Positions 36,971-38,284 of a stretch of 38,284 bases of DNA are shown here, in pieces (within the stretch, counting starts at the first letter, position 1; every line of letters starts with the position of its first letter). The notes under the pieces were generated by a model, which was not told where the DNA came from, searched no databases, and worked only from the letters and a program-made list of their open reading frames with translations. The DNA lies in assembly GCA_947478455.1 (NCBI GenBank), contig CANJWR010000021.1:1-38284 (forward strand), written 5' to 3'. A program made the translations under genes and the position numbers. Source of the stretch: Beijerinckiaceae bacterium (GTDB lineage Bacteria > Pseudomonadota > Alphaproteobacteria > Rhizobiales > Beijerinckiaceae).

Positions 36971-38155
36971 CTACATGGCCAGGCGCGGCATTACGATCTG
37001 ATTGAGAATCTTTGCGAATGCGGGGGCTATCTCGCCAGCAGAAGCGGCAGAATAGTACATTCCTGGCTCGGTTGCGCAGGCCCGCAAAAGTGATTCATTG
37101 CCAGCGATGACGCGAACAGTGAAGACCTGAACGCGCGTCGCTCGGGCATGATTACAGGCTTGCCGCAGCCTCTCGTCGATGTCGACCGTGTACGTATTGC
37201 CTTCGCTGCCATTTCCGCCAAAACGATTCTGGGTATTGTTGCCGTCGGTCAGAAGGATGACGAACTTCTGCACTTCGGGATCTGATGAACTGGCGTCGCC
37301 GAACGGCGAATCCGCACGCAACGTTGCCATGCCGGTAGAAAGCCCGATTGTGACATTCGTCGCGCCGGTAGGCGTCATCGCGTTCACGACCGAGCGGACG
37401 GTTTCAAGATTGCTGGAAAGCGGCATCGTCTGGGCCAGGGAGCCATATTGGCAATTGGCTGCAACATGATTGGAAGAGCCGCCGCGCGGCGGTTCGCTGG
37501 AAATATCGTAGTCCATGTCGCGATCGCTCAGACAACCGCCCCAAGTTGCGGAGGTTGGCCCATTAGCGATAGTCGCACCAATGTTGGGATTTTCGAGCTT
37601 CACGCCCCAGCGTAACCAGCTGGCGCTGCTGTACGAAGTAGCGACGCGGACCTGCGTATTGAATGGGACCAGCGAAACTTTCACATCCCCCGGCGCTGCA
37701 TTCAACGTCGAAAGCTTGTCGAGCAGATCATTGGTGGCTTGCTTGAGAGCAGCCATTTTGCCCATCTGGCCCACGGAGCCGGTGTTATCGAGAACCAAAG
37801 CGATCTGAAGTTTGGGCTGACCGTAGGCGGCGACAGCATTTACGCCGATGGATACTTTGTCCTGATGCACAATTTTCAGGAACGATGTCGGCATGGCAAT
37901 TCTTGCGGACACCTGAATCGTCTTACCAGCGACACTGACCGATATGCTTGCATCTGTCCCGGTTTCGGTGCGCATCAATGCGCTGAATTGGCGTTCTGCG
38001 ATAGCTTGAAGCTGGGCGGCGGCCATGCCGCGGGGCTCTTTCACCAGCGCGAGAGCGACAGAATCCGCAGCAGACTGCAGTTTAGCCCTAACTTGCGATG
38101 CATTGGAAAAATCTATCGCCGCACCCGCAAAAAGAATGGCTCGTCGCTGTTTCAT
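36971..38155 (-). pseudogene. TadG-like vWA-domain protein, 5' end lost to an IS element
   Basis: The remaining 394-codon frame encodes most of a TadG/TadE-like pilus-locus protein. GAAIDFSNASQVRAKLQSAADSVALAL (10-36) is the family N-terminal region that normally follows a transmembrane helix; a von Willebrand factor A domain begins at about 114 with LVLDNTGSV as its metal site and continues with ILLTDGNNTQ. The usual basic tail and most of the membrane helix are missing: homology seems to start at ILFAGAAIDF, where the IS-like end begins near 38138. The first five or six codons, including ATG 38153-38155, come from the IS. A shortened cytosolic product might be made, but normal export is unlikely. 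Confidence 0.72.
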
Positions 38156-38284
38156 GTGGGTAGCGTGTCCAGCACCCCTCCGGCGATGAGGTAGACCATC
38201 AACTTGAGGTTGCGCTTGCTGCGATAGCCTTTTGCCTTGCGTTTGGCGGCCTGGACGTTTCCGTTGATGGCCTCCAGAAGTCCG
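38138..38284 (-). mobile_element. ISL3-like insertion sequence, one end only
   Basis: The sequence from 38138 outward begins GGCTCGTCGCTGTTTC, resembling the GGCTCTTC-like terminal repeats of ISL3 elements, and carries a transposase 3' end. The other terminus is outside the window, so length and completeness are unknown. The eight bases just outside the proposed end are AAAAGAAT (38130-38137), the right size for an ISL3 target duplication, but the second copy cannot be seen. Boundary and family are inference. Confidence 0.6.
38152..38284 (-). CDS. ISL3 family transposase, C-terminal fragment
   Basis: Reading leftwards from the window edge, 43 codons and a TGA stop (38152-38154) encode LLEAINGNVQAAKRKAKGYR, then SKRNLKLMVYLIAGGVLDTLPT. 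The pattern ...E-x-N...K-R-x-A-x-G-Y-R...N..L...Y....G is the C-terminal end of DDE transposases of the ISL3 family. The N-terminal part lies beyond the window, so intactness is unknown. Its stop codon overlaps the ATG used by the TadG-like remnant (ATGA), giving a possible translational coupling. Confidence 0.65.
   Translation of the reverse strand, partial: GLLEAINGNVQAAKRKAKGYRSKRNLKLMVYLIAGGVLDTLPT

Overview
The window looks like the chromosome of an alphaproteobacterium of the Rhizobiales/Hyphomicrobiales. The basis is gene content and order: sdhCDAB, zapE, mdh, sucCD, sucAB and lpd in one run; argH, an LptM-like lipoprotein, lysA and a Q-rich DUF4175 protein in a row; DUF2794 beside a BI-1 family protein; the F1-ATPase zeta inhibitor (DUF1476) beside purC-purS-purQ; and many closest-looking families that are typical of that order. 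The methylotroph/Beijerinckiaceae-like branch is possible, but the genus cannot be fixed from sequence reading alone.

Layout. 1-50 holds a palindromic element cut by the window edge, then about 300 bases with no convincing gene. 349-5018 carries DUF2794 (+), then BI-1 and a YbbA/YbbP-type ABC exporter (-). 5090-6326 carries a TesA-like esterase and the RNA 2',3'-cyclic phosphodiesterase ThpR (+). 6311-11597 is a minus-strand block: APH-like phosphotransferase, HNH nuclease, 3-hydroxybutyryl-CoA dehydrogenase, EtfA/EtfB, PduO-type cobalamin adenosyltransferase and a HIG1-like twin-membrane peptide. 11681-17480 (-) is DUF4175, lysA, lptM-like and argH. From 17523 everything to 33547 reads on the plus strand: a TlpA-like thioredoxin, then 14.6 kb of TCA-cycle genes (sdhCDAB, zapE, a TetR regulator, mdh, sucC, sucD, sucA, sucB, lpd) and a small membrane protein. 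xerC and the ATP synthase zeta subunit face the other way (33552-34896), followed by purC, purS and purQ (+).

How the genes work together. The TCA block encodes complex II, malate dehydrogenase, succinyl-CoA synthetase and all three subunits of 2-oxoglutarate dehydrogenase. Four consecutive steps (2-oxoglutarate to fumarate) plus malate oxidation are therefore co-located, with one local TetR candidate regulator and several hairpins in the gaps that may set subunit ratios. Hbd with EtfAB fits acyl-CoA/hydroxybutyrate redox. The pur genes make the SAICAR synthetase and two of the three FGAM synthase subunits; purL is not in the window.

The clearest accessory event is at the right edge. A TadG-like von Willebrand factor A gene (36971 onward, minus) has lost its N-terminus where the end of an ISL3-like insertion sequence begins (about 38138). 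The transposase stop codon overlaps an ATG that reads in frame into the remnant. Most of the remainder is housekeeping. I did not find a CRISPR array, phage, toxin-antitoxin pair, defence island, tRNA or rRNA, and I do not claim a new system. The most unusual items are the IS/TadG junction, the hairpins between TCA and pur genes, and the palindrome over the putative etfBA promoter.
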